DNA of 64,000 nucleotides from Actinomyces procaprae (GCF_004798665.1 NZ_CP039292.1:1550001-1614000); one strand, 5' to 3'; shown: positions 34,579-43,939, counted from the stretch's first letter. Notes: generated from the letters alone by a model not told the origin. Translations and numbers: made by a program.

Positions 34579-34604
34579 GGAATGCGCCCGGGCGCTGACA
34601 CGTT
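34579..34604 (+). promoter_or_regulatory. Sigma-R/SigH-type promoter of rbpA
   Basis: GGAAT (34579-34583), exactly 18 bases, then GTT (34602-34604). This equals the Streptomyces sigma-R consensus GGAAT-N18-GTT, and rbpA is a known sigma-R target there. The -10 lies about 54 bp before the ATG at 34658. Confidence 0.75.
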
Positions 34605-34657
34605 ATCCTCTCGGCGGCAGCACAACGCTGAGCACATCGAACAGGAAGGGCATGAGC

Positions 34658-35011
34658 ATGGCGGACCGCGCACTGCGAGGCATGACGATCGGCGCGAAGT
34701 CGATGGAGTCCGAGGAGGGCGTGGAGTTCGCCGAGCGGCAGAACATCACCTATGAGTGCCCACTCGGCCACGTGACTACCGTTCCCATGTCAATGGAGGC
34801 CGAGATCCCCCAGACCTGGGAATGCCCCGAGTGCGGTCAGGCCGCGGCGCTGCGCGGTGAGGACGAGCCGGAGTCCGAGGAGCCGAAGAAGGCTCCCCGC
34901 ACCCACTGGGACATGCTGCTTGAGCGCCGCGACGTCGACGACCTGAAGGTACTGCTCGATGAGCGCCTGGAGATGCTGCGTTCCGGCGAGATCTACCGCG
35001 AACGCTTCTGA
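34658..35011 (+). CDS. rbpA: RNA polymerase-binding protein RbpA
   Basis: A 117-residue actinobacterial transcription factor that binds RNA polymerase and principal sigma factors and stabilises open complexes. It starts [15 protein letters not shown], has the zinc-binding-like core with CPLGH and WECPECG (three cysteines visible), and a C-terminal sigma-interaction domain with [10 protein letters not shown] and [13 protein letters not shown] 34658 has AGGAAG nine bases upstream; an ATG six bases earlier has poor spacing. Its promoter is of disulfide-stress type. The last 19 bp overlap ppm1 tail to tail. Confidence 0.95.
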   Translation: MADRALRGMTIGAKSMESEEGVEFAERQNITYECPLGHVTTVPMSMEAEIPQTWECPECGQAAALRGEDEPESEEPKKAPRTHWDMLLERRDVDDLKVLLDERLEMLRSGEIYRERF

Positions 35012-35805
35012 GCGCGCTGCTTGGGCGTACGCGCCCTTAGAAGGGCGTCGCGAGCCGACCTTCCCGCCGATGCGGCCAGGTCGGCCAGCTGTGATCCGCG
35101 CTTGGCGAGCCCCCACTTGGTGACCAGCGCCAGCTCCTCGGAGAAGATCCCGCCGGAGAGCTTGGACTGTCCGGCCTCACGCTCGTGGAAGGTGATGGGC
35201 ATCTCCACGATGCGGCCGCCGGCGTCCGCGACCAGCTTGGTCATATTGACCTGGAAGCCGTAGCCGAGCGCCTCGACCTCCCCCAGGCTCAGCCGCCGCA
35301 GGGAGTCCGCCCGGTACACGCGGAAGCCCGCCGTCGCATCCTTCACCCGCAGGCCCAGCATGGCGTTGATGTACAGGTTGCCGCCGCGCGACAGCGCCAC
35401 CCGGCGAGCGTCCCAGCCGGAGGTCGCCCCTCCCGACACCCAGCGGGAGCCGATCACCAGATCCGGTGCGTCCGCCATCTCGGCGCGCTGGATCAGCAGC
35501 GCCAGGTCCTCCGGACGGTGGGAGCCATCGGCGTCCATCTCGCAGATCAGCTCATACCCGGAGGCCAGCCCCCAGGAGAAGCCCGCCAGGTACGCCGGTC
35601 CGAGCCCGTTCTTCTCGGTGCGGTGCAGCACGTGGATGTGGTCATCCGCCTGTGCGCGGGCGTCGGCGAGGCGCCCGGTGCCATCGGGCGAGTTATCGTC
35701 CACGACCAGGACGTGCGCGGCCGGAACCGCGCGGCGTACCCCGTCCAAGGCTCCGGCGAGAGTCTCGATCTCGTTGTAGGTGGGGATGACCACCAGTGCC
35801 TTCAC
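34993..35805 (-). CDS. ppm1: Polyprenol monophosphomannose synthase
   Basis: A 270-residue GT2 glycosyltransferase making polyprenyl-phosphate mannose from GDP-mannose for protein mannosylation or lipoglycan synthesis. Motifs are VVIPTYNEIETL, VVDDNSPDGTG, EMDADGSHRPED (the metal-binding DxD-like site) and SRWVSGG. No membrane helices, as in the soluble catalytic domain of mycobacterial Ppm1. It follows lnt by 48 bp; in M. tuberculosis these two activities are fused in one protein, so the neighbours make the same unit here. RBS GGAGAAG. Confidence 0.92.
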   Translation of the reverse strand: MKALVVIPTYNEIETLAGALDGVRRAVPAAHVLVVDDNSPDGTGRLADARAQADDHIHVLHRTEKNGLGPAYLAGFSWGLASGYELICEMDADGSHRPEDLALLIQRAEMADAPDLVIGSRWVSGGATSGWDARRVALSRGGNLYINAMLGLRVKDATAGFRVYRADSLRRLSLGEVEALGYGFQVNMTKLVADAGGRIVEMPITFHEREAGQSKLSGGIFSEELALVTKWGLAKRGSQLADLAASAGRSARDALLRARTPKQRAQKRSR

Positions 35806-35853
35806 GATTCTTCTCCTGTCCGATGTACGGGAATATGCGAGTCGCGGAACCGG

Positions 35854-37425
35854 TCACGGCCGACGGCGTCGACGGCGCCCGATTCGTGACATACCGGAAA
35901 CCATACCGGCAGCGGTGAGCAGGAGGGCGGCCACCTGTGCGGTGAGTCCGGGCAGGGAGCCCAGGCGGTCTGCGACGGTGATCGAGGTGCGCAGCGGCAC
36001 ATCGGCGACCAAGGACGCCTGCGTATACGCCTGCGTGCGCTGCTCGACGCCACCCCGGGGGTTGATGATTGCGGTCACCCCCACGGTGGATACCTGCACC
36101 AGGGCGCGCCCGTGAATCACGGCCTGGACCCGGCTCTGAGCCAGCTGTTGCTCCGCCTCGGAGGAGTGCAGGAAGCTGGCGTTGTTCGTGGGGATGATGA
36201 TCGCCTCGCCGCCCTGCTCGACCCCTGCGCGCAGGGTGTCCTCGTAGGCGACTTCGAAGCAGATGCCCATGGCGAGCCTGACGTCGCGGTCCTGCACGGC
36301 GGCGTGAACGGTCAGTACCTGCGGGCCGGTGCCCGGGGCCATATCCGTGCCGATGCGGTCGACCTGATCAGTCAGGTGTCGCAGCTGCTCACGCAGGGGA
36401 ATGTACTCGGCGAAGGGCACCGGGCGGTGCTTGCGGTAGTACTCCCCCGCGCCGACGCCGGGCGTCCACACCACCGTGTCGTTGTAGCGCACGCCGTCCG
36501 CATAGGGAACGACCCCGACGAGTAGCGGAGCCCCAACCGCCTGGGCGGCGGAGTCCACCAGCGCCGCAGAGGCAGGGTAGTCCCGCGGATCCAGGTCTGC
36601 GGCGTTCTCGGGCCAGACGACGACGTCGAGTGTCCCCCGCCCAACGTCCTGCGCGAGCGTGCGGGTTGCCTCGGCGTGGTTCCCGGTGACCTCCAGGGCC
36701 CGGCTGAAGGCGTCCTCGAACTCCTCGGCGACGTTACCCTGTACCGCGCCCACGCGCAGTGTGCCGTTCTGGGCGACGCCGTCCACCGGCGCCAGGACGG
36801 GTGCGAAGACGACGAGGCCTGCGAGCGCCGCCGCCAGGAGCCCGTTGAGCGCGCGGCGTCGGCGCAGCGCGGCGACGGTCTCCGCCAGGCCCGCGCCCGC
36901 CAGCGCCACCAGGGCGCTGAGCCCGACGGTGCCGCCGTAGGCGGCGAAGGGCAGCAGGGGTGCGTCGGCCATGGCGAAGGCAAGCCGTCCGAAGGGGAAG
37001 CCGCCCCACGGCCAGGCCGAGCGCAGCTCCTCCACCCCGCACCAGAGCACGGTGAAGGCAGATATGCGCGCCAGCAGGGCAAGGGCGCCGGGCTCCTCGA
37101 GACGTCCGATTCGACTGATGAGCGCCCAGGCAGCGCCGAGGGCCGCCAGGTAGAGCGCCTCCACGACGGTCAGGGCGGCCCAGCCGATCGGATTGCCCAT
37201 GGCCACCGCCGCGAAGTGCAGCAGCGGGGTGAACAGGGCCAGGCCGAACACCAGGCCGAGTCCGGCTCCCGCCCAGGTGCCGCGGCCGCGCAGCGCCAAG
37301 ACCAGCAGGGCGAGCCCGAGCGGGGCGGCCCACCAGGCACCGACGGGCGGGAAGGCGGCCCACACGGCCAGGCCGGCGCATCCGGAGGCGAGCAGCGGTG
37401 TCAGGAGGCGTAGGCCGTGCCTCAT
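35854..37425 (-). CDS. lnt: Apolipoprotein N-acyltransferase
   Basis: A 523-residue membrane enzyme that N-acylates lipoproteins. Six or so N-terminal helices (to about 210) precede a nitrilase domain with the catalytic triad E273 (VVWPENAAD), K332 (YYRKHRPVPFAEY) and C389 (MGICFEVAYED), then a final helix. Its presence implies triacylated lipoproteins. The ATG at 37425 overlaps the helicase stop (ATGA). Operon helY-lnt-ppm1. Confidence 0.93.
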   Translation of the reverse strand: MRHGLRLLTPLLASGCAGLAVWAAFPPVGAWWAAPLGLALLVLALRGRGTWAGAGLGLVFGLALFTPLLHFAAVAMGNPIGWAALTVVEALYLAALGAAWALISRIGRLEEPGALALLARISAFTVLWCGVEELRSAWPWGGFPFGRLAFAMADAPLLPFAAYGGTVGLSALVALAGAGLAETVAALRRRRALNGLLAAALAGLVVFAPVLAPVDGVAQNGTLRVGAVQGNVAEEFEDAFSRALEVTGNHAEATRTLAQDVGRGTLDVVVWPENAADLDPRDYPASAALVDSAAQAVGAPLLVGVVPYADGVRYNDTVVWTPGVGAGEYYRKHRPVPFAEYIPLREQLRHLTDQVDRIGTDMAPGTGPQVLTVHAAVQDRDVRLAMGICFEVAYEDTLRAGVEQGGEAIIIPTNNASFLHSSEAEQQLAQSRVQAVIHGRALVQVSTVGVTAIINPRGGVEQRTQAYTQASLVADVPLRTSITVADRLGSLPGLTAQVAALLLTAAGMVSGMSRIGRRRRRRP

Positions 37426-40340
37426 ACGGAGGACCAACTGACCACTCCCCTGTTCACGTCCAGGCAGGCCTCGGCGGCGGTCACGGCCAGTGCGGCCAGG
37501 CCGGTCCGCTTCCCCGTGCCCGCACCGGAGGTGATGGTCGCCAGCTGGCCGAGCACATCCAGTAGCTGCTTGCACCAGCGCACGAAATCACCGGCGGTCA
37601 GGTCAGTGTCCTCAAGCATTGCAGCCAGGTCCGCGCCTTCGGCCCAGTCCCGCACTGCGGCCGCGAGGGCGGGCTCGGCACCGGTGGAGGGCTCCACCCG
37701 CTCCAGGGCCTCCAGGTCGCTGATGCGCCGGGAGACCGTCAGCTCGCGCCGCAGCACCTCCCCCAGTCGGGACCCGGGAGCGGCGGGCAGGCCGAGCGAG
37801 GACGCCGTCAGACGGGGCTCGTACACGCATGCCGACACCGCCCCCGCCAGGTCTGCCGAACCCAGGCCCTCCCACAGTCCGTGCTGCAGGCACTCGGCGA
37901 CCAGCAGGTCGCGTTCGGCGTAGACCCGGGCCAGCACCCTGCCGGCGGCAGTAACCCGCAGCTCGCCGTCCTGGGGGCCGCGATCGGCGGGCTCCAGGTA
38001 TCCGAGTTCCAGCAGCACCCGGCACACCGCGTCGAACTGACGGGCGATGGTGCCGGTCCGCTTGTCCACGCGGGCCTGAATGCGGTCAAGCTCCTCCCGG
38101 GTACGCACCCAGCGGCGGCCGACGCGGGCATGCTCCTCCCGGTGCGGGCAGGCGTGGCACGGGTGGGCGCGCATCTCGTGGCGCAGCCGCTCCAGACGCC
38201 TCCCCGCGTCCTCCTCCGGGCGGCGTCCGCGGCGGGAGCCGCGCCCGGTATCCGCATCGAGGTCCCCGGCGCGCAGCGCCTCCAGGAGGCTGTCCGCCAG
38301 CCGGTCCCGCTCGCGCGGGCGGCGTACGTCGAGGTGCTCGGACACCGGCAGTGAGCCGACCCGCATAACCCCGTCAGGGGCATTGTCCGGGGTGAGCGTG
38401 TGCACCCGCCGGTCCTCGCCCACCACCGTCAGCCGCGGTTCCCCGGTGTGGTCGCCGCCTTGGGATACGACGACGCCGTGCCGGTGCCGTCGTCCGATCC
38501 GGAACAGGACCACGTCGCCGCGGTCGAGCGCCTCGATGGAGCGGCTCGCCTCGCTGCGCCGGGCCGCTCGGTTCCCGCGGGACTGGTCCGCCTCGGCGTC
38601 GCTGATGCGTCTGCGCAACAGGGCGTACTCACTGAAGTCTCCCAGGTGGCATGCCATCTGCTGCTCCAGCGAGTCCAGCCGACGGCGCTTGCGGCGTACC
38701 TCAGCGGCCAGCTCAACCACGCCGCGGTCGGCCTGGAACTGCGCGAAGGAGGACTCCAGCACCTCCCGGGCGCGGGCGCGCGGCATCCGCCCCAGCAGGT
38801 TGACGGCCATGTTGTAGCTGGGGCGGAACGCGGACACCAGCGGGTAGGTGCGGCGGGAGGCGAGTGAGGAGACGAATGCGGGTTCGGCATCGTCGGTGGC
38901 CAGGACGACGGCGTGCCCCTCGACGTCGATGCCGCGTCTGCCGGCGCGCCCGGTCAGCTGCGTGTACTCGCCCGGTGTCAGGCTCACATGCGCCGAGCCG
39001 TTCCACTTGCGCAGCGACTCCAGTACCACCGTGCGGGCGGGCATGTTGATGCCCAGAGACAGCGTCTCGGTGGCGTAGACGACCTTGACCAGGTTCGCGG
39101 CGAAGAGCTCCTCCACGGTCTCCTTGAAGACCGGCAGCAGGCCCGCGTGGTGGGCGGCCACACCGCGGGTGAGCGCATTCGCCCAGGCATGGAATCCCAG
39201 CACCCCCAGATCCCCGGCGGGAATCTCCGCGGTGCGGCGTTCAATGATCTCCCGGATTCGGCGCGCCTCCTCCCGGCTGGTCAGGTCCACGCCGCGGCTG
39301 ATCGCCTCACGGACTGCGTTCTCGCAGCCGGCACGGGAGAAGACGAACACGATCGCCGGCAGCAGGTCTGCGCGTTGCAGCGCGCCGATAACCGTACTGC
39401 GTGAGGGCGGACGCAGGCGGGCGTTGCGGGCACCGCCGTCGCCGCTCCGTTGGGGCCGCGGGCGCCCGCCGCCGCCACGCGACCAGCGGCCGCCCTGCCG
39501 GGACGGCGGGCGTCGTCGTCCCCCGGAAGCGCCAGGTCCGGGATACTCCCCCGCGGCAGCACGACGCGCATCCCTCACCGCGTTCAGAAGGTCGGGGTTC
39601 AGCGGTGGCCGGCCGGTCGGCGTTAGCGCGTCCCCCGGGCCCGCTGAGGCGGGGGCCGCCGGAGCCGAGTACAGCGGCAGCAGGCGCCGCCCAACCATCA
39701 TGTGCTGAGTCAGCGGTACCGGACGGTGCTCGGAGACGACGACGGCGGTGCGCCCGCGCACCTGCCCAAGCCAGTCGCCGAACTCCTCCGCGTTGGACAC
39801 CGTTGCAGACAGGGAGACCACCTGCACCTCCGGCGCGAGGTGGATGATGACCTCCTCCCACACCGGGCCCCGGAATCGGTCCGCCAGGTAGTGGACCTCA
39901 TCCATGACCACGTAGCCGAGCCGGTCCAGGTCGCGGGCCCCGGAGTAGAGCATGTTGCGCAGCACCTCGGTGGTCATGACGATCACGTCGGCATGCGGGT
40001 TGATGGAGGTGTCTCCGGTGAGCAGCCCTACCCGGTCGGCGCCGTGCCTGGTGACCAGATCCAGGTACTTCTGGTTGGACAGCGCCTTGATGGGAGTGGT
40101 GTAGAAGGCCTTGAGCCCCTTCACCAGGGCCAGGTGGACGGCGAACTCCCCCACCACGGTCTTGCCGGCACCGGTGGGCGCGGCCACCAGTACGCCGTCT
40201 CCCGCCTCCAGAGCGCGGCAGGCGTCATTCTGGAAGTCGTCGAGGGGAAAGGCGTAGGTGGCGGCGAAGCGGGCGAGCTCGGTGCGCGATTCCGCCTGAC
40301 GACGGCGTGCGGCGGCGTAGCGTTCTGCGGGTGAGCTCAT
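37422..40340 (-). CDS. helY: DEAD/DEAH-box RNA helicase, HelY/Ski2-like
   Basis: A 972-residue superfamily 2 helicase. Motifs are APTGAGKTVVGEFAVH (I), TPIKALSNQKY (Ia), MDEVHYLADR (II, DEVH), SLSATVSNAEE (III) and QLTGRAGRRGID (VI). An Arg/Gly-rich insertion (about 245-310) lies before the second RecA domain, and a C-terminal DSHCT domain ends the protein. It corresponds to mycobacterial HelY in the pafBC-tatAC-helY block and probably takes part in RNA turnover. Start ATG 40340 lies six bases after TAGGGT, so the mRNA is probably leaderless. Coupled to lnt. Confidence 0.92.
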   Translation of the reverse strand: MSSPAERYAAARRRQAESRTELARFAATYAFPLDDFQNDACRALEAGDGVLVAAPTGAGKTVVGEFAVHLALVKGLKAFYTTPIKALSNQKYLDLVTRHGADRVGLLTGDTSINPHADVIVMTTEVLRNMLYSGARDLDRLGYVVMDEVHYLADRFRGPVWEEVIIHLAPEVQVVSLSATVSNAEEFGDWLGQVRGRTAVVVSEHRPVPLTQHMMVGRRLLPLYSAPAAPASAGPGDALTPTGRPPLNPDLLNAVRDARRAAAGEYPGPGASGGRRRPPSRQGGRWSRGGGGRPRPQRSGDGGARNARLRPPSRSTVIGALQRADLLPAIVFVFSRAGCENAVREAISRGVDLTSREEARRIREIIERRTAEIPAGDLGVLGFHAWANALTRGVAAHHAGLLPVFKETVEELFAANLVKVVYATETLSLGINMPARTVVLESLRKWNGSAHVSLTPGEYTQLTGRAGRRGIDVEGHAVVLATDDAEPAFVSSLASRRTYPLVSAFRPSYNMAVNLLGRMPRARAREVLESSFAQFQADRGVVELAAEVRRKRRRLDSLEQQMACHLGDFSEYALLRRRISDAEADQSRGNRAARRSEASRSIEALDRGDVVLFRIGRRHRHGVVVSQGGDHTGEPRLTVVGEDRRVHTLTPDNAPDGVMRVGSLPVSEHLDVRRPRERDRLADSLLEALRAGDLDADTGRGSRRGRRPEEDAGRRLERLRHEMRAHPCHACPHREEHARVGRRWVRTREELDRIQARVDKRTGTIARQFDAVCRVLLELGYLEPADRGPQDGELRVTAAGRVLARVYAERDLLVAECLQHGLWEGLGSADLAGAVSACVYEPRLTASSLGLPAAPGSRLGEVLRRELTVSRRISDLEALERVEPSTGAEPALAAAVRDWAEGADLAAMLEDTDLTAGDFVRWCKQLLDVLGQLATITSGAGTGKRTGLAALAVTAAEACLDVNRGVVSWSSV

Positions 40341-40346
40341 GGGGTA

Positions 40347-40352
40347 ACCCTA
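40347..40352 (-). promoter_or_regulatory. Leaderless -10 box of helY
   Basis: On the minus strand TAGGGT, six bases, then ATG at 40340. No Shine-Dalgarno. Confidence 0.45.
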
Positions 40353-40407
40353 TGCGCGGCCCCCGACTTATTCGCGCAATGGCAAGTGCGGCGGTCGGCG
40401 GCGGGAT

Positions 40408-41253
40408 TCAGGCGTTGGCGCCGGGGGCGGGCTCGGCCAGGGCGGCGTCCAGGGCCGCATCCTCCTCGGCGCGGCGCCTGGCCACGTGCTTGTCGTGCCG
40501 GATGGAGATGTAGCAGGCCAGGAAGTAAAGGCCGGTGATCGGGATGGCCATGAAGATCATCGACCAGGGATCCGGCAGCGGGTTGGCGAAGGCCATGAAG
40601 GTGAAGATGCCGACCACCGCCCAGCGCCAGCCCTTGAGCATGGTGCGCCCCTTCATCACTCCCAGCCGGTTCAGGGCCACCATGATCTCCGGCAGCAGGA
40701 AGGCGGCGCCGAAGGCGAGCACCAGCCGCAGCACGAAGGACAGGTAGGTCGAGGCGTCCATGATGCCGGTGGAGGATGCCGTATTGGGGATGAAACCGGT
40801 GAGGATGACCACCGCGTGCGGCATGATCCACATGCCCAGGGCACAGCCGGCGGCGAACAGCAGTAGTCCGACCACGCCGAAGACCCAGGTGTAGGCCTTC
40901 TCCTTGCGGGTCATACCGGGTCCGACGTAGGCGAAGAACTCGTAGATCCACAGCGGGGAGGACAGCAGCACCCCGATCCAGATGGAGATGCGCAGCCGCA
41001 TGTCGAAGGAGGACAGGATGGTGGAGAAGTTGATGTTGAGGTTGGCCCCGCGGGCATTGGCCACCTCAACCGGGTGAGTGATGAACTGGTAGGCGGCGTC
41101 GTAGAGGAAGTAGCCGACGATCGCCATCACGGTGACGCCGATCGCCGAGACGAACAGCCGGTTGCGCAGCTCGCGCAGGTGCTCCCCGATGGACATTACC
41201 GCCTCGGGATTCTCCCTGCGCTTGCTGCCCGGCAGCTTCGGCATGTGCGGCAA
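40408..41253 (-). CDS. tatC: Sec-independent translocase subunit TatC
   Basis: A 281-residue six-helix membrane protein, the signal-peptide receptor of the twin-arginine pathway. The N-terminal SIGEHLRELRNRLFVS is the TatC signature containing the receptor-site Glu; FAYVGPGMTRKEK and the later helices match the family. TTG at 41253 has GAGGAG six bases upstream; ATG 41244 is the alternative. It follows tatA across a gap with two hairpins. The ribY lipoprotein at 46417 has a twin-arginine-like leader and may be a client. Confidence 0.93.
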   Translation of the reverse strand: MPHMPKLPGSKRRENPEAVMSIGEHLRELRNRLFVSAIGVTVMAIVGYFLYDAAYQFITHPVEVANARGANLNINFSTILSSFDMRLRISIWIGVLLSSPLWIYEFFAYVGPGMTRKEKAYTWVFGVVGLLLFAAGCALGMWIMPHAVVILTGFIPNTASSTGIMDASTYLSFVLRLVLAFGAAFLLPEIMVALNRLGVMKGRTMLKGWRWAVVGIFTFMAFANPLPDPWSMIFMAIPITGLYFLACYISIRHDKHVARRRAEEDAALDAALAEPAPGANA

Positions 41254-41291
41254 GTTCTACTCCTCTCGGGTCATTGCGCTCGACGAGCACC

Positions 41292-41380
41292 CGGGACCGG
41301 AGGGACGCCGGTCCCGAGGTCTTGCCGACGGCGAATCAACCTACGCAGGCCCGCGGTACCGTCCCTCCCGGACCGCGGGC
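41292..41380. other. Two strong hairpins between tatA and tatC
   Basis: GCCCGCGGT / ACCGCGGGC (41349-41357 with 41372-41380) and CGGGACCGG / CCGGTCCCG (41292-41300 with 41308-41316), each a perfect 9-bp stem. They lie in the 135-bp gap within the tat operon and may reduce tatC expression relative to tatA. Confidence 0.5.
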
Positions 41381-41388
41381 TCCTGGTC

Positions 41389-41709
41389 TCACTGCTGGAC
41401 GGTGCCGTCCGTGTACTGCTGCGGCTGCTGCGGGGCCTGCACCGGCTGCTGCGGGACGGCCTGCGGAGCGACCTGCCCCGGCTGCGTGGGCTGGGTGTAG
41501 TAGGTGCCCTGCTGCGGCTGCTGCGGAATCTGGGCCTGCGGCTGCTGCTGGGCGGCGGGGGCGTCATCATCCTCGCGCAGCTCCTTGACCTCCTTCTTGA
41601 ACACCTTCATCGACTTGCCAATGCTTCCGGCGATCTCGGGAAGCCTGTTGGCACCGAAGATGAGAAGGACGAGGACAAGCAGAACGACGATATGCGTGGG
41701 CTTGATCAC
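41389..41709 (-). CDS. tatA: Sec-independent translocase subunit TatA
   Basis: A 106-residue TatA: one membrane helix (about 5-21), the hinge GANRLPEIAGSIGKSMK, an amphipathic helix and a long Gln/Pro-rich tail (about 55-106) that is low-complexity. TatA forms the protein-conducting assembly with TatC. AAAGGAG precedes the ATG. The tail is longer and more Gln-rich than in E. coli. No tatB is seen here; many actinobacteria encode it elsewhere. Confidence 0.92.
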   Translation of the reverse strand: MIKPTHIVVLLVLVLLIFGANRLPEIAGSIGKSMKVFKKEVKELREDDDAPAAQQQPQAQIPQQPQQGTYYTQPTQPGQVAPQAVPQQPVQAPQQPQQYTDGTVQQ

Positions 41710-41826
41710 GACGCTGCTCCTTTCGTGGGGCTCGCAACTGAGATGAGCCCGCGTGGTACTGCATGAGTCTAGCGTTTCGCCGGTGGGGGCCCGAACACCT
41801 GACGGCGGTGTTCCACCCTAGGCGTA

Positions 41827-42873
41827 TCAGCTCGGCTGGGCGTGGACCTCGGCGTCGAGGGCCAGGGCGCGCCGCGCTGCCGCACCGGCCTGAGCCATCA
41901 GGTCCGCGGGCTCCGCGGCCAGCAGGTGTCTTCCGGCGGAGAGCAGCAGGCCGGCCAGCCAGGCGCGGTCGCGGCCCCGCACCCGTACGTGCAGGGAGCC
42001 GTCCGGGGCGGTACGCACCTGCTCGCAGGGGATCTGCTCGGTGAGCCAGCGTCCCGTAGGCCTCAGGGTGAGCACCGCCTCGGGGGCGGCGGTGGCGGCC
42101 CGCGCCCCGCGCGGCGTGCGGTGTGTGCTCGCCGGGATCGGCAGTACCGTCGCCGTCAGTATCCGATCCAGGCGGAAGGACCGCTCGGCGCGGGCGGAGA
42201 GGCACCACGCCCGCAGCGTCAGGTGCGTGCCGTCGCTGACCAGCCGCACCGGATCGACGTCGCGCTCGGAGCGCTCATCGGTCGCGGAGACGTAGACCAG
42301 GTGCAGACGGCGTTGCTCGGCCAGTGCGCGGTGAACGGCCCGGAGCGTGGCGGACGGCGTACCAGGCTCGGCGGCGTCGACCGCGGCCGGCAGGTCCGTG
42401 TTGCGTATGTCACCTGGGTCGGATGCACGGGAGACGCTGTCAGAGCTCTCCGAGTCGCCCGCATCCTCTGCCGGGTCAGCGGCGCCCAGCGCCCGGCGCA
42501 GCACGCGGCGGGTGCTGGTCAGCGTCCTGACCGCCTCCGGATCGTCGGCCAGCACCTCGGCCAGCACCCCCAGCGACAGCTCCAGGGACACCGCCTCACG
42601 GCGGGACAGGCGCACGGGCCGGTCTAGGCCCAGCGGCTGGGTAAGGCTCAGCCGCCCCGCCTCGAAGTCGGTGGCGGAGAAGTCCACCAGGTCATCCGGC
42701 ATGCCACCGGGTAGTCCAGAGACCCACAGCGTGTCCACGTCTGCGCGAATGGTCTGGGGGGTGACGCCGAAGTGCGCGGCCGCCTGCGCGAAGGTGGCGC
42801 CGTCGTGCTCGGCCACCCAGGCCGGCAGGGCGAGCAGGCGCACGAGCCGGTCGGTGGAACTGGGTCGGGCCAC
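41827..42873 (-). CDS. pafC: WYL-domain transcriptional regulator PafC
   Basis: A 348-residue protein with an N-terminal winged HTH (ATFAQAAAHFGVTPQTIRADVDTLW), a WYL domain with the LRAWCLSARAERSFRLDRI strand pattern and a WCX C-terminal extension. PafB and PafC form the heterodimeric activator of the SOS-independent mycobacterial DNA-damage response. GTG at 42873 follows the pafB stop by one base, with GAGGAGG six bases upstream. A Ser/Asp-rich insertion (about 135-170) is unusual. Confidence 0.88.
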   Translation of the reverse strand: MARPSSTDRLVRLLALPAWVAEHDGATFAQAAAHFGVTPQTIRADVDTLWVSGLPGGMPDDLVDFSATDFEAGRLSLTQPLGLDRPVRLSRREAVSLELSLGVLAEVLADDPEAVRTLTSTRRVLRRALGAADPAEDAGDSESSDSVSRASDPGDIRNTDLPAAVDAAEPGTPSATLRAVHRALAEQRRLHLVYVSATDERSERDVDPVRLVSDGTHLTLRAWCLSARAERSFRLDRILTATVLPIPASTHRTPRGARAATAAPEAVLTLRPTGRWLTEQIPCEQVRTAPDGSLHVRVRGRDRAWLAGLLLSAGRHLLAAEPADLMAQAGAAARRALALDAEVHAQPS

Positions 42874-42874
42874 T

Positions 42875-43933
42875 TCACGCCTCCTCGGGGTGCGGGGATG
42901 CATCCAGTAGTGCAATCGCGTTCAGATGTGCAAGGACATCGCTGCGCAGCTGATCGGGGGCCAGCACGACGACGGCGTCCGCCAGTGCGGCCAGCGTCCC
43001 CGCGAAGGCGAAGCGGTCGGCGAAGGTGACCTGCAGAATGTCCCAGTGCGCGGGCAGCCGCCCCGCCAGGCTGGTGAGTGCCCCGTCGCCAAGCTCCTCC
43101 AGGCCCTGCGGCGTGCTGCCCGCAGCCAGCTCGGCGGCGCTAAGAGTCGCTAGGGCGCGGGAGCGCAGCTGGAGCGCGCGCCCGGGTGCGGCCGCTATCA
43201 GGGCCCGCGCCGGCGCTGGAGCGGGAGACTCGGGGATCACGTAGGCGCCGGCGTCGGAGGCCAGGGACACGGGTCCGAGCACACGTGCCAGCCGGAAGGT
43301 CCGCTTCTGGCCGGATGCCAGGTCCAGGCCGTCCAGGTACCAGGCGCCTTCGCTCATGCGCACGCGATGCGGCTCGACCACGCGAGCGCTGACTCGTCCG
43401 GAACTGGCCGATGCGTACTCGAAGCTCACGCGGCGCCGCTCCTGTACCGCAGTGAGCAGCTCGGCGGGAACCTGCCCGCCCGACACGTCGCTGCCCAGGT
43501 CGATGCTCAGGCTTCGCAGGGGGGCGACGGCGTCCGTAGCGGCGGCGACGGCGCGGATCTTGGTCAGGGCATGCCGTGCGGCGGGGGTCAGTGCCCCCGA
43601 GCGCCAGGCGGCCGCCGCCAGCTCGACGGCGGCCGCCTGCTCGGCGTCGAGGACGAGGTCGGGCAGCGCGTAGTCCGCGTCGGTGATGCGGTACCTGGCC
43701 TGATCGCCCTGACCGGTAGCGGTGACATCAATACCCAGGTCCCGCAGTACGCCCTTGTCGCGTTCGAACATACGGTCGGCGGCAGCGCCGCCGCCGGGGT
43801 CATATCCGACAACCGTCGTGATGATCTGCGCCTTGGTCATACCGCTCACGGTGTTGCGCAGGGCCAGCAGCAGGTTGACCTGCCGCTCCTCGGCGGGTAC
43901 GGCCGGGTCGGTGCGGGGCGCGGGCTGGGACAC
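42875..43933 (-). CDS. pafB: WYL-domain transcriptional regulator PafB
   Basis: A 352-residue partner of PafC. HTH region with ERQVNLLLALRNTVSGMTKAQI, WYL domain with VVEPHRVRMSEGAWYLDGLDLASGQKRTFRLARV, and WCX domain. In mycobacteria pafBC lies beside the pupylation genes; pafA is not seen here, and the DNA-damage role does not need it. The start is GTG 43933, six bases after TACGCT, so leaderless. Upstream gene is divergent. Confidence 0.88.
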   Translation of the reverse strand: MSQPAPRTDPAVPAEERQVNLLLALRNTVSGMTKAQIITTVVGYDPGGGAAADRMFERDKGVLRDLGIDVTATGQGDQARYRITDADYALPDLVLDAEQAAAVELAAAAWRSGALTPAARHALTKIRAVAAATDAVAPLRSLSIDLGSDVSGGQVPAELLTAVQERRRVSFEYASASSGRVSARVVEPHRVRMSEGAWYLDGLDLASGQKRTFRLARVLGPVSLASDAGAYVIPESPAPAPARALIAAAPGRALQLRSRALATLSAAELAAGSTPQGLEELGDGALTSLAGRLPAHWDILQVTFADRFAFAGTLAALADAVVVLAPDQLRSDVLAHLNAIALLDASPHPEEA

Positions 43934-43939
43934 GACGCC

